The translations under genes and the position numbers were made by a program. Positions 44,178 through 53,680 of a stretch of 64,000 nucleotides of DNA are shown here, in pieces (position 1 is the first letter of the stretch; every line of letters begins with the position of its first letter). Below the pieces are notes generated by a model. That model made no database searches. It was not told where the DNA came from and saw only the letters and a program-made list of their open reading frames with translations. The stretch spans positions 371,100 through 435,099 of the forward strand of contig JBNMQM010000001.1 of the NCBI GenBank assembly GCA_051278195.1. The letters run 5' to 3'. The stretch is from JAHRVQ01 sp051278195. Lineage in GTDB: Bacteria; Pseudomonadota; Gammaproteobacteria; Pseudomonadales; Azotimanducaceae.

Positions 44178-44309
44178 GTTTGCAACAGGTGTTACGGAGC
44201 GGCAGCAATTCGGTACACTCACCGATCAATTGTTTACCCTCAATTTGAAGCACCGTTAATGAAGCACTACTAATGAAGTGCATATCTAATGCACTAGGAG
44301 CTACCCAAT

Positions 44310-44729
44310 ATGACAACGACCGAAGTAAAAGAAACTATTAATGCAAACGCCAAGGCTGTTTGGGACATCCTAGGCGACTTTGGCGGAATCAAAATTGGCG
44401 GCCCTATCACAGCGTTCGAAATTGAAGGTGACGGGGTGGGTGCCGTGCGTACCATCACGATGGGCGGCGCTAATGTTGTTGAACGCTTAGAAGTATTCGA
44501 TGCGAGCGACATGTCACTGAAATATGTCATCATCAATGATGACTGCCCGCTGCCCGTTAGCGGTTACTCGGCCACTATAAATGTGACTGCTGATGGTGAC
44601 GATGCTTGCACGGTTGAATGGATCGGGACTTTTGAAGCCAAGGGAGCGCCCGAAGCGCAAGCGTCCGAAGTCGTCAAAGGCATTTATGTTGGTAGTATCG
44701 CCGGTGCTCGAAAAGCCACAGGCGGTTAA
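44310..44729 (+). CDS. SRPBCC (polyketide cyclase/Bet v1-like) protein
   Basis: Small ligand-binding or cyclase-fold protein of 139 residues, cytosolic. The helix-grip fold is suggested by TEVKETINANAKAVWDILGD, strands with GAVRTITMGGANVVERLEVF, LKYVIINDDCPLPVSGYSAT and VEWIGTFEAKG, and a final long helix GAPEAQASEVVKGIYVG. The ligand is unknown. A short threefold direct repeat (TAATGAAGCAC, TAATGAAGTGC, TAATGCACTAG) lies just upstream between 44256 and 44300. Its stop overlaps the ATG of an alternative start of the next gene. Confidence 0.8.
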   Translation: MTTTEVKETINANAKAVWDILGDFGGIKIGGPITAFEIEGDGVGAVRTITMGGANVVERLEVFDASDMSLKYVIINDDCPLPVSGYSATINVTADGDDACTVEWIGTFEAKGAPEAQASEVVKGIYVGSIAGARKATGG

Positions 44730-44794
44730 TGCTAGGCTTTATAGTTCTGGCTCCATCTGGCAGCGTTCATTTTCTAAAGGTATCTAATCGACTT

Positions 44795-46126
44795 ATGCGA
44801 CTCATATCCCGTCTGATTCTTATGCTGATCCCATTCCTATTGCCGGGAACTGTTTTCGCCGATCAGAAACAATTGGTGATCCTTCACACCAACGATTTTC
44901 ACGGCCATATTGCCGAGGAAAATGAGTATGCAGGTGCGGCAAGAATCACCTCGTTGGTGAAGGAGACGCGTGCCAAGTACCCAGGTGTCCTGGTGTTGGA
45001 TGCTGGCGATCGAATTTCGGGCACGCCTGTTTCAACGATGTTCGAGGGTGTGCCGATCTTTGAGGTGCTCAATGAAGTGGGCTATGACGCCGCTGCGCTG
45101 GGCAATCATGAGTTCGATCATGGCTATAAACAAATGCTCAAGTTCAAAGAGATTGCAGATTATCCATTGCTCGCCGCGAACGCTTTCGCCCCGGATGGCT
45201 CATTGCTCGCTGACGCGCCCGCAATGATCAAAACAGTCAATGGCATCAAGGTCGGCATCATTGGCTTAATCACTGAGACCACGCCTTTCATGATCAGCCC
45301 CGCAGGCAATGAAGGCTTGAGCTTCTCGCCAGCGGCCGAGATGTTGCAAGCGATGGTCACGGCACTGAGGCCGCAAGTTGACCTGCTGCTGGTGTTATCA
45401 CATGTGGGGCATGAAGAAGAGCAAGCGTTGGCGCGCGACATTGCGGGCATCGATATCATTATTGGTGGTCACTCGCACACGACAGTACTGCCGCCGATAA
45501 AGGTCGGTAACACCTACGTTGCCCAGGCCGGTTATTACGGTGCCTATGTTGGCAAGATTGAACTGACGGTTGATACCGAAACCGATTCGATGACGGCTTT
45601 TTCAGGCACTCTCATACCCGCAGCAGATCTGCCGGCACCTGATAAAAAAGTCGCTCGAATCGTTAAGCGTTGGGAAAAGAAGGTCGCACGGCTGGTCGAT
45701 TTTAAAATTTCCAATGCTGATCGTGACTACACGAAGTCAGAGATGCAGCCGTTTCTGCAAAAAGTGCTGGCGGATGCAACGGGCGCAGATTTCGGCTATT
45801 ACAATATGGGGGGCATTCGCGATACGTTTCGCCAGGGTCCAGTGACGGCAAGACACATCTGGCAAATTGAACCTTTTAGTAATCAACTGATGGTCGTGAC
45901 GGCCAAAGGCAGCGTGATTAAGTATATGTTGCAGAGCGAAGAAGCCCAGGCGGAACGAGCCGCGTCTCTCAATGATGACAAGATCTACCGCGTTGCGACC
46001 AGTGACTTTATTGCTGCACAGGCACAAAAATCTGTTGGCGACGCTGTACAGATTGAAAATCAGAGCATGCTGATTAGAGATCTCCTGATCGACTACATCA
46101 AAGCTCATGGCCTTGAAATAGAATGA
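44795..46126 (+). CDS. Secreted 5'-nucleotidase / metallophosphatase (UshA-like)
   Basis: Periplasmic phosphoesterase of the 5'-nucleotidase family, releasing phosphate from nucleotides. The signal peptide is MRLISRLILMLIPFLLPG with cleavage after TVFA, followed by the metallophosphatase motifs LVILHTNDFHGHI, VLDAGDRISGTP, AALGNHEFDHGYK, DLLLVLSHVGHEEE, IIIGGHSHT and the C-terminal 5'-nucleotidase domain with YYNMGGIRDTFRQGPVTA. An upstream ATG at 44729 would precede the signal by 22 residues. The internal ATG at 44795 gives a conventional signal peptide. Confidence 0.9.
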   Translation: MRLISRLILMLIPFLLPGTVFADQKQLVILHTNDFHGHIAEENEYAGAARITSLVKETRAKYPGVLVLDAGDRISGTPVSTMFEGVPIFEVLNEVGYDAAALGNHEFDHGYKQMLKFKEIADYPLLAANAFAPDGSLLADAPAMIKTVNGIKVGIIGLITETTPFMISPAGNEGLSFSPAAEMLQAMVTALRPQVDLLLVLSHVGHEEEQALARDIAGIDIIIGGHSHTTVLPPIKVGNTYVAQAGYYGAYVGKIELTVDTETDSMTAFSGTLIPAADLPAPDKKVARIVKRWEKKVARLVDFKISNADRDYTKSEMQPFLQKVLADATGADFGYYNMGGIRDTFRQGPVTARHIWQIEPFSNQLMVVTAKGSVIKYMLQSEEAQAERAASLNDDKIYRVATSDFIAAQAQKSVGDAVQIENQSMLIRDLLIDYIKAHGLEIE

Positions 46127-46239
46127 TGTTAACCAATGTTCCTGCCAGAAAACCAGTAAGCGCCAGCAAAAGGTTCTGCTGCGGAGCATTCAGCGAAAAG
46201 CTACAATGAGTGAATCCATTTCGCGATAAGGAACACTGA

Positions 46240-48186
46240 GTGTCGGCCACAACAAGCAAGTCCCAGACTAATCCCTTAAGTGAACCCTGTGTCATGGTGA
46301 TCTTTGGTGCTTCCGGAGATCTAACAAAACGGCTGTTGGTGCCTGCCCTCTATAACCTGACTTGCGATAACCTTTTGTCACCAAATTTTGCAGTGCTGGG
46401 TACGGGGCGCAGTGAAATTAGCCATGAAGAGTTTCGGCAAAGTATGGCTAGCGAAGACAATGGTCTACGCGCCTTTCACACACGCAATACTTTTGACGAA
46501 GAGGCATGCGACGAGCTCCTGTCTCGCTTCCACTTCGAAAGTGCCAATATTGATGAGGCCGGTTTTGCCCGACTCAAAGAAACTGTCGCTACACTTGATA
46601 AGCAGTATCAGGCGGGCGGTAATGTATTGTTTTATTTCGCGATGGCGCCGAAGTTTTTTGGTTCTATTTGCGAAAACCTCTATAAGGCAGGGTTTCAAGA
46701 CGGTGAAGGCTGGAAACGCATCATTGTCGAAAAACCCTTCGGCACAGATCTACAATCGGCTTTGGATCTAAATGCCGAGATACTGCAGCATTGGCGTGAA
46801 GATCAGATTTACCGAGTGGATCATTATCTTGGTAAAGAGACGGTACAAAACCTACTGGCTTTTCGCTTCTCTAACGGTATGTTTGAGCCGCTTTGGAATA
46901 AGCATCATATCGACAATATTCAGTTTAACGTTTGTGAATCTGTAGATGTTCAAGGACGCGGTGGTTACTACGATCAGTCCGGCGTGCTGCGAGATATGAT
47001 GCAGAATCATATGTTTCAGATGCTGTCGTACATCTGCATGGAGCCCCCAAGTTCTTTTGATGCCGATGCTATTCGTAACGAGAAAGCCAAGGTGCTGGAT
47101 TCTGTTCGTATCTATGACGAAGCAGGCGTACAAGAGAATGTCGTTCGTGGTCAGTACGGACCGTCGTTTGATGCAGAAGGTGAACTGCTGAAGCCAGGTT
47201 ACCGGGGTGAGCAAGATGTCGACCCGGCGTCTAGTACAGAAACCTTTGCTGCGGCCAAACTGCAGATTGATAATTGGCGTTGGCAGGGCGTGCCGATTTA
47301 TCTGCGCTCAGGAAAGGCCTTGTGGAAACGAGGCACAGAGATTGTTATCGAGTTCAAAAAGCCGCCGGAAAAAGTCTTCAAAGGCACTAACGTCACCCAC
47401 TTGACCTCTAACCGGCTGGTGTTTCATATCCAGCCTTATCAGGGCATAGAGTTATTGTTTCAGGCAAAGACACCAGGGCCAACTGTGCAGCTGCAAAGCG
47501 TCGACATGAACTTTGACTATGGTGATGCGTTCAATGCGTCTCGCTATACCGGCTACGAGGTCATGATCTACGCCTGTTCCCGCGGTGATGCCACGCTGTT
47601 CTCTCGCGGCGATCTAGTCGAAGCGGCCTGGCGAATTGCTCAGCCCTTGTTAGATTATTGGTCGGCGACACCGGCAGTAGATTTCCCGAACTACGCACGT
47701 AGCTCCTGGGGGCCCACGTCAGCCTATGAATTACTGGAAAAGGACGGCCGTCGTTGGTTTGAGGTTGTGACGCCGGATGTGCTCGAACAATCACCCATGT
47801 TTAAAGGTGCGGATAGGTTGTTAATGAGTGCCGTCATTCTTGCCATGCATTCCGTGAGTAAGGATGCAGGTGATTTGATTGTTCGGCAAGGAGATGTCAC
47901 CGAGGAAATGTACTTTATCTGTCGTGGTGAAGTTGAAGTGCTCGACAACAACGATGAGGTCGTGAGTGAGTTAAAAGATGGTAATTTTTTTGGCGAAATC
48001 GGTCTTCTCATGGCAACCGGACGTATCGCGACGGTGAGGGCGAAGACGCCCTGTGATTTGTTCGTGCTCGGCAAGGCTGATTTCAGTCGTATCTTGCGTG
48101 ACCATCCACAGTTCGGTGACAGCATCATGCGGATCGCCAAAGAGCGCTATGACCTAACGCTGTCGCTGGGTGATCTGCTTGATTAA
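46240..48186 (+). CDS. zwf: Glucose-6-phosphate dehydrogenase with C-terminal cyclic-nucleotide-binding domain
   Basis: Oxidises glucose 6-phosphate to 6-phosphogluconolactone with NAD(P)+, the first oxidative step of the pentose-phosphate/Entner-Doudoroff routes. The dehydrogenase covers residues 1-500: coenzyme turn VIFGASGDLTKR (22-30), the active-site RVDHYLGKE (192-200) with the catalytic histidine, and GVPIYLRSGKALWKR. Residues about 530-640 are a separate cNMP-binding domain: LIVRQGDVTEEMYFICRGEV and the phosphate-binding cassette FFGEIGLLMATGRIATVRA, with the conserved glutamate and arginine that contact the cyclic nucleotide. The normal enzyme ends at about 490 residues, so this is a fusion. 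It starts with GTG, after AAGGA. No gnd/pgl/edd lies adjacent. Confidence 0.95.
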   Translation: MSATTSKSQTNPLSEPCVMVIFGASGDLTKRLLVPALYNLTCDNLLSPNFAVLGTGRSEISHEEFRQSMASEDNGLRAFHTRNTFDEEACDELLSRFHFESANIDEAGFARLKETVATLDKQYQAGGNVLFYFAMAPKFFGSICENLYKAGFQDGEGWKRIIVEKPFGTDLQSALDLNAEILQHWREDQIYRVDHYLGKETVQNLLAFRFSNGMFEPLWNKHHIDNIQFNVCESVDVQGRGGYYDQSGVLRDMMQNHMFQMLSYICMEPPSSFDADAIRNEKAKVLDSVRIYDEAGVQENVVRGQYGPSFDAEGELLKPGYRGEQDVDPASSTETFAAAKLQIDNWRWQGVPIYLRSGKALWKRGTEIVIEFKKPPEKVFKGTNVTHLTSNRLVFHIQPYQGIELLFQAKTPGPTVQLQSVDMNFDYGDAFNASRYTGYEVMIYACSRGDATLFSRGDLVEAAWRIAQPLLDYWSATPAVDFPNYARSSWGPTSAYELLEKDGRRWFEVVTPDVLEQSPMFKGADRLLMSAVILAMHSVSKDAGDLIVRQGDVTEEMYFICRGEVEVLDNNDEVVSELKDGNFFGEIGLLMATGRIATVRAKTPCDLFVLGKADFSRILRDHPQFGDSIMRIAKERYDLTLSLGDLLD

Positions 48187-48199
48187 GCAGAATCTATAG

Positions 48200-48730
48200 A
48201 TGGCCATTAAACCCACAATTTATAAGTTCAATACCTCCCTGTCAGATATGGACAGGGATTACTACGACAACGTGAACTTGACCGTCGCACAACATCCATC
48301 GGAGACTCTGGTCCGCATGTCGGCGCGACTGCTCGCGTACTGTATCAATGCGGCGCCTTCGTTAGAGTTTACCAAGGGGGTTAGCGCCATCGACGAACCC
48401 GACTTATGGTTAAAGGAGATGGACGATCAAATTAGCCTATGGATTGATATCGGCGAGCCTTCCCTTGAACGAATTAAAAAAGGTGCCCATCGTTCCAAAG
48501 AAACGAAAGTGTATGCATTTAATACCAAGTTTGATGTGTGGTGGAATCAAATTGGACGGCAGGTCCTAGCGTTAGGTGTGAAACCCTATCACTTTGACAT
48601 CCAGCAGCTGCAAGAAATGGCGGCGCTGCTTAATCGCACCAATCAGCTCAGCGTGACAATCAGCGAAAAAACAGCGGGCATCGCCATCAACGAGGGCTAC
48701 TGTGAGGTATCCTGGCATAGCTTAGGCTAG
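48200..48730 (+). CDS. yaeQ: YaeQ family protein
   Basis: Small PD-(D/E)XK-fold-like protein of unknown function, conserved in gammaproteobacteria and once suggested to complement RfaH defects. The family blocks are present: KPTIYKFNTSLSDMDRDYYD at the start, SARLLAYCINAAPSLEFTKG, DEPDLWLKEMDDQISLWIDI and KETKVYAFNTKFDVWW. 176 residues is normal. It follows the G6PDH gene by 13 bp in the same direction, so it may be co-transcribed. Confidence 0.93.
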   Translation: MAIKPTIYKFNTSLSDMDRDYYDNVNLTVAQHPSETLVRMSARLLAYCINAAPSLEFTKGVSAIDEPDLWLKEMDDQISLWIDIGEPSLERIKKGAHRSKETKVYAFNTKFDVWWNQIGRQVLALGVKPYHFDIQQLQEMAALLNRTNQLSVTISEKTAGIAINEGYCEVSWHSLG

Positions 48731-48899
48731 GCCTTGAGCTTGACGTTCTGGTAAGGCCCAACGTGCAGTATTTACTGAGATGAATCTATTTGAATCTGAC
48801 AACGTAGGACTGGTATAGCGAAGCTTGTTGAATGCCGCGCATCGACGTCGGGCGACAATTGAGTTTCAATCACTAGCCTCATATTATTCTATCTAAAAA

Positions 48900-49535
48900 A
48901 TGCTACCCATGCCTAAAAGTCAAAAAAACGAACCGGCCGTGTCTCCTGGTATCTACTCTGCCGGTAAGGCAACCAAAAAATCGCTGCTAAAAGCGACGTT
49001 ACGGATTATTGCTCACAAGGGCTTTGCCGCCGTTACCCATCGGGCTGTGGCTGCTGAGGCTAAGGCAGCACTGCGGACGACCACCTATTATTTTCAGACC
49101 AAACAGGATCTGATTCGGGAGGCATTTCGATACTTCAATGAGCAAGAATTGCAACGCTTAGAAGAGGTCAACAGCCACTATACAGACTTGAAAAACCGAA
49201 CCATTGAAGAGAGCCTTGATGCTGTGGTTGAAGTGGTTGAGATGGAGCTGAAAGATGCTAACTTCATTGTCGCAGCTGAGTTTGAGCTGGTCTTAGCCAT
49301 TGCGAGAGAACCCAGTTACGCGCCTGAATATGACCAAATTCAACAGATACTGCACCAAAGATCCACTGCTCGAATGAAAGCGCTAGGCGCCAAAAACCCC
49401 GAGCAGCTTGCCCGCATGAGTCTCGCCCTGATCAGGGGCTATCAGTTCTTGTTCCTTGCGCAGCCAAATAAGCCTCTCGATCTAGCCAACTTTAGATCCG
49501 ACCTGTTGGCATTGGTAAAAAACCACCTCAGCTGA
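48900..49535 (+). CDS. TetR-family transcriptional regulator
   Basis: Ligand-responsive repressor. N-terminal helix-turn-helix (KKSLLKATLRIIAHKGFAAV, THRAVAAEAKAALRTTTYYF) with the usual YYF ending, followed by a variable all-helical C-terminal ligand domain. 211 residues is usual. It lies 34 bp before the longest upstream start of the TonB-receptor operon in the same direction, and is likely to control it, with the receptor's substrate as candidate effector; this is inference. Two ATGs (48900 and 48909) could start it. Confidence 0.9.
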   Translation: MLPMPKSQKNEPAVSPGIYSAGKATKKSLLKATLRIIAHKGFAAVTHRAVAAEAKAALRTTTYYFQTKQDLIREAFRYFNEQELQRLEEVNSHYTDLKNRTIEESLDAVVEVVEMELKDANFIVAAEFELVLAIAREPSYAPEYDQIQQILHQRSTARMKALGAKNPEQLARMSLALIRGYQFLFLAQPNKPLDLANFRSDLLALVKNHLS

Positions 49536-49631
49536 TATACCGCACCCGATTTTGCCATCTCTGCGCTATTGTTTCCAAATTGGTACAAATGTATCCTCTT
49601 TGTCTGTCTAACTTTTTCATGGAGTGAACGC

Positions 49632-51932
49632 ATGACGAATAGAACGATCAAAGGGTATGTTGGGCCATTGGCTATGACTATAGTTCTGTTCGGCAATAGC
49701 CTTGCGGTGCGTGCTGCTGAATCGCCGATGATGGAAGAAGTTATCGTCACGGCGCAGAAGCGTGAGAGCAATCTTCAGGACACGCCGATTTCTATTACTG
49801 CATTCACTGGTGATGCTATCGAGGCGTTAGGCTTTCGTCAGTCGGTTGATGTGACAGCGCAAACCCCAAATTTCAGCGTAGGTTATCCCAATGGTGATAC
49901 CGGGGTGCCTGCACCTTTCATACGTGGTGTTGGATTGAACGACTTTGGCGTGTTGAATCAGGGGCCGATTGCCTCCTATTCTGATGAAACTTACATCTCC
50001 TCCAATGCAGCACAGATCTTCCAATTGTTGGATGTCGAGCGGGTTGAAGTACTGCGTGGCCCTCAGGGTACGCTATACGGACGTAATGCCACTGGCGGAG
50101 CAGTTAACTTTGTTTCGCGCAAACCTACTCAAGATTGGGATGGTTGGGTCAGAGCCAATGCGGGTAGCTTTGGATTGAAAAGTATCGAGGGTGCCGTTGG
50201 TGGGCCGTTGGGTGACGAGGCGGCATTCCGCTTTTCGCTGCTAAAGACGGACTCAGATGGTTGGATGAAAAACCGGTTTACGGGTAATGATCAGCAGGGC
50301 GTAGATGAATTAGCCTGGCGCTTGTTGCTGGATGTAAACCCAAGTGAAGACGTGAATGTTCTGTTTAACTTTCACGCCGGTAAAAGTGAGTCAGACTCAG
50401 TCCAATACCGGCATTTAGGTGTCTGGGATGCGGCAGGAAATGTGTGTAACAACCCTGACATTCTGGCTGGTAACTGTTCTGACATTCTGGGTTACTCAGA
50501 AGAGCGGCCCTATACGACCCTGACGGGTATTGATGTGCCCGCCGTACCGGACTATGACGAAGGCAACTACGACTTCGAGTCGAAGAACGATACGGACTTC
50601 TGGGGTGTATCGATGACAGTCAATTGGGACCTGGGTGACTACATGCTGACATCTATCTCGTCCTACGATGATATGGATGACTTTCGCCCCGAAGAGACTG
50701 ATGACGGTCCCAATGACTTGCTAACGGGTGAACTCTCCGTTCTTCAGGAGTCTTACGCGCAGGAACTTCGCTTGAGTTGGGAAGGGGAAGGCCGAAGCTG
50801 GTTGGCGGGTGCCTACTACCTTAACGATGAAGCGGAGGATCAGACAGCATTTGATATATTGCGCGTGCTCAGATTTACCGTCATAGGTGATGATGTGAAC
50901 TGTTCAGCCCCAGCGGGTAACCCCGGTGGATTTTGCCCAGAACAGTTTATCCAGAAGAGTAAGTCAGGTACTACTCAGGAAATCACTAGCCTTGCTGTGT
51001 TCTTCGACACCACTATGGAGCTTACGTCGGAACTCAAACTTTCAGCTGGCTTACGCTATACGGATGAAGAAGTTGATCATGATAGTTTCTTCTTTTTCGA
51101 CGAACCTGAAGCCGGATTCCCCGTGCAACCAGGCTTCCCCTCGAAATCCAGTATAGATTTTCAGAACGTTTCTGGCCGAGTGCTGCTCGATTTTGCCGTG
51201 TCGGATGACCTGCTAATCTACGGTGGTATCACGACCGGCTTTAAGGCTGGTGGCATCCAGAGTACCAGTGATGGCACGTCACCTTACGATGAAGAAAAAC
51301 TCATTAGCTACGAGGCAGGATTTAAATCTACTTTCGCAGACGGCAGGGTGCGCTTCAACGGCGCGGCTTTTTATTATGACTACTCTGACCTTCAAGTATT
51401 TGCTTTCGTGATCGTTAATGGTGTGGGTTTCTCCACCATCTCTAATGCTGCTGACGCGACCAACTACGGTGCCGAGTTCGAGTTGCAGTGGCTACCGATT
51501 GACGGGCTATTCGTTAATCTTGGCCTTGGACTGTTGAACACAGAGTACGAAGACTTTGTTGTTCCAACCGGAGATTTTTCTGGTAACAATATTACAATGT
51601 CGCCTGAAGTTACGCTAAATGGACTGGTTCAATACGATATTTTCCTGAGTAACAATAGTAAGGTAACACTACAAACGGACTTCAACTATCAGGATGATGT
51701 CTCCTTTGATGCTTTGAACAATCCTCTGCTCAGTGAGGACGCATACTGGCTTTGGAATGCACGGGTTAGTTGGACATCTGCCGACGACAAGTGGGGAGTG
51801 TCCGCTTACGGGAAGAATCTCGGTGACGAGGAGTACATGGTGTATGCCTTTGACCTTTCTTTCTTCGGCTTTAATGAAGAAATGCTAGGTACGCCGCGGT
51901 CCTTTGGAGTTGATGCAACTTATAGGTTCTAA
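49632..51932 (+). CDS. TonB-dependent outer-membrane receptor
   Basis: Energised outer-membrane gated porin importing a nutrient unknown here. Signal peptide in the first ~35 residues (GPLAMTIVLFGNSLAVRA), TonB box and plug with EEVIVTAQKRESNLQDTPIS, the plug motif VEVLRGPQGTLYGRNATGGA, a 22-strand barrel with many aromatic and glycine residues, and a final residue F typical of barrel insertion. 766 residues. The ATG at 49632 is preceded by GGAG. It heads a four-gene run with the cytochrome, lactone oxidase and PLP genes; a sugar acid, lactone or other secreted metabolite is an attractive but unproven substrate. Confidence 0.95.
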   Translation: MTNRTIKGYVGPLAMTIVLFGNSLAVRAAESPMMEEVIVTAQKRESNLQDTPISITAFTGDAIEALGFRQSVDVTAQTPNFSVGYPNGDTGVPAPFIRGVGLNDFGVLNQGPIASYSDETYISSNAAQIFQLLDVERVEVLRGPQGTLYGRNATGGAVNFVSRKPTQDWDGWVRANAGSFGLKSIEGAVGGPLGDEAAFRFSLLKTDSDGWMKNRFTGNDQQGVDELAWRLLLDVNPSEDVNVLFNFHAGKSESDSVQYRHLGVWDAAGNVCNNPDILAGNCSDILGYSEERPYTTLTGIDVPAVPDYDEGNYDFESKNDTDFWGVSMTVNWDLGDYMLTSISSYDDMDDFRPEETDDGPNDLLTGELSVLQESYAQELRLSWEGEGRSWLAGAYYLNDEAEDQTAFDILRVLRFTVIGDDVNCSAPAGNPGGFCPEQFIQKSKSGTTQEITSLAVFFDTTMELTSELKLSAGLRYTDEEVDHDSFFFFDEPEAGFPVQPGFPSKSSIDFQNVSGRVLLDFAVSDDLLIYGGITTGFKAGGIQSTSDGTSPYDEEKLISYEAGFKSTFADGRVRFNGAAFYYDYSDLQVFAFVIVNGVGFSTISNAADATNYGAEFELQWLPIDGLFVNLGLGLLNTEYEDFVVPTGDFSGNNITMSPEVTLNGLVQYDIFLSNNSKVTLQTDFNYQDDVSFDALNNPLLSEDAYWLWNARVSWTSADDKWGVSAYGKNLGDEEYMVYAFDLSFFGFNEEMLGTPRSFGVDATYRF

Positions 51933-51935
51933 TTC

Positions 51936-52316
51936 ATGAATAAGCGGTTAGCTCTACTGATAGTAATTGTGGTCATGGTGTTTGGTATTGCTGGTTGCGG
52001 TGGCTCAGATCAGTCCCAAGGTGTCGAGCCAAATCTTTTAGAGGAGAGTCCGTTGGAGGAGGGCCCGGACTCTGTGAGGGTCGCGCGGCTATGGTCGCAA
52101 AGTTGTGCGCTGTGCCACGTCAGTGGTGTGGCCGGAGCGCCCAGGTCTGGCAATGCTGACGATTGGGCAGCAAGGCTTGCCACCGGCAAGCCCCTGCTAC
52201 TCAAACATACGATTGAAGGCTACAACAATATGCCACCACTCGGTTATTGCATGGCCTGCACAGAAGCTGATTTTTCCGCTTTGATTGATCTTATGGCAGG
52301 GGGTGTAACGAAATGA
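51936..52316 (+). CDS. c-type cytochrome lipoprotein
   Basis: Likely periplasmic electron carrier tethered to a membrane. Signal with lipobox ends in GIAGC (cysteine 21), a charged linker of about 30 residues follows, and the haem motif CALCH is at 57-61. Later MPPLGYCMACTEADFSALI gives the expected methionine ligand region; MPP is a common cytochrome c motif. 126 residues. It starts 3 bp behind the TonB receptor gene and its stop overlaps the lactone oxidase gene, so it is the probable electron acceptor for that flavoenzyme. Confidence 0.85.
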   Translation: MNKRLALLIVIVVMVFGIAGCGGSDQSQGVEPNLLEESPLEEGPDSVRVARLWSQSCALCHVSGVAGAPRSGNADDWAARLATGKPLLLKHTIEGYNNMPPLGYCMACTEADFSALIDLMAGGVTK

Positions 52317-53680
52317 AAATGTCGCGAAGGACCCTGCTTTCCTCTAGCGTGATCGCGGCGCTGTACGGTGCCACGCGCCCGTCAATGGCGCTGGCGAGTT
52401 CAGGTCAAACGCCCTGGCGTAATTGGTCTGGTGCTCTCATGTGCCACCCCGTAGCTCGCGTATCGCCAACCACTGAAGCTGAGCTGGCCGAGTTTTTTGC
52501 CAACTCTAGCGGCCCCGTTCGACCTGTAGGCTCTGGGCATTCCTTTTCGCCGCTGGTGCCGACGGATGGTCACTTGGTGGTGCTGGACCAGATGACAGGT
52601 TTGCTGAAACATGATGCAGATGCACTTACCGCGACGTTTGCTGCGGGTACTCGGCTGGGAGACATCGGTAATGTCTTGAACAATATCGATCAGGCTATGT
52701 TTAACCTGCCGGATATCGACCGTCAGACTTTGGCCGGCGCTGCATCGACAGGCACGCACGGTACTGGCATCGATTTCAAAAGCCTGTCGGGTTATGTGAC
52801 GCAACTGCGATTGATTTCACCTGCAGGTGAGCAACTAGATATTACCCCGGCGGACAAGGATTTGTTCAATGCTGCTCGAGTCAGTGTGGGCGCGTTGGGG
52901 GTCATCACAGAAATGACGCTTCAAAACCGAAGCCCTTACCGCCTGAAGCAGTCCAGTTGGATTATGAAAACCAACGAGGCGTTGAGCCAGTTTGATCAAC
53001 AGGCCGCAAACCACCGTCACTTCGAACTGTTTCCATTGACCCACTCGGATTATTCCATCGCGCTCGCCACGGATGAAACCGATGAGCCGATTAACAATCC
53101 CACTGCCTCGCCTGAAGAAGAAGCGGCGTTTGATGATGCGATGCGTGGCTGGATGCTGGTGCCACCTGAACAGCGTAAACCGCTCGTAAATGGCTTGGCT
53201 GAAATGATTGAGCCCAGCAGTCGGGTTGATGTTTCGCATCGCATTCTCGCCAACGTCCGCAATAATCGTTTCAATGAAATGGAGTACTCGGTGCCAATAT
53301 CCGCCGGCGCAGAGTGTTTGCAGGAAGTGCTGCGAACCATTGAGCAGAAACGTATCGATGTGGTGTTTCCCCTGGAGTATCGCTATGTGGCGCCAGACGA
53401 TACCTGGCTTTCGATGAGTTCAGGCGATGAAGGACATGCCGCCATCTCGATTCATCGAATAGCCACCGAAGACTACCGGCCGTACTTTGACGTCATAGAG
53501 CCGATTTTCTGGAAGTATCATGGTCGCCCGCACTGGGGCAAAGTGCATTCTTTAGAAGCCACTGAGCTACTGGCTTTGTACCCTGAATTTGGCCGTTTCC
53601 AGGCATTGCGGGAAAAGCTAGATCCGCAGGGTAGGATGTTGAATGATCATTTAAGAAAACTGTTTGGTGTAAATTTATGA
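52313..53680 (+). CDS. FAD-dependent sugar-lactone oxidase (aldono-lactone/L-gulono-type)
   Basis: VAO-family flavoprotein of the D-arabinono/L-gulono-1,4-lactone oxidase group, oxidising sugar lactones or alditols. Tat-like start MKMSRRTLLSSSVIAALYG indicates export. The FAD-binding domain has PVRPVGSGHSFSPLVPTD, where the histidine could carry covalent FAD, and AGAASTGTHGTGIDFKSLSG. The C-terminal lactone oxidase domain has PLEYRYVAPDDTWLSM and GRPHWGKVHSLEATELLALY, the HWGK motif being characteristic. 455 residues. Overlaps the preceding cytochrome and following PLP gene (ATGA type), so a coupled operon. Confidence 0.88.
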   Translation: MKMSRRTLLSSSVIAALYGATRPSMALASSGQTPWRNWSGALMCHPVARVSPTTEAELAEFFANSSGPVRPVGSGHSFSPLVPTDGHLVVLDQMTGLLKHDADALTATFAAGTRLGDIGNVLNNIDQAMFNLPDIDRQTLAGAASTGTHGTGIDFKSLSGYVTQLRLISPAGEQLDITPADKDLFNAARVSVGALGVITEMTLQNRSPYRLKQSSWIMKTNEALSQFDQQAANHRHFELFPLTHSDYSIALATDETDEPINNPTASPEEEAAFDDAMRGWMLVPPEQRKPLVNGLAEMIEPSSRVDVSHRILANVRNNRFNEMEYSVPISAGAECLQEVLRTIEQKRIDVVFPLEYRYVAPDDTWLSMSSGDEGHAAISIHRIATEDYRPYFDVIEPIFWKYHGRPHWGKVHSLEATELLALYPEFGRFQALREKLDPQGRMLNDHLRKLFGVNL

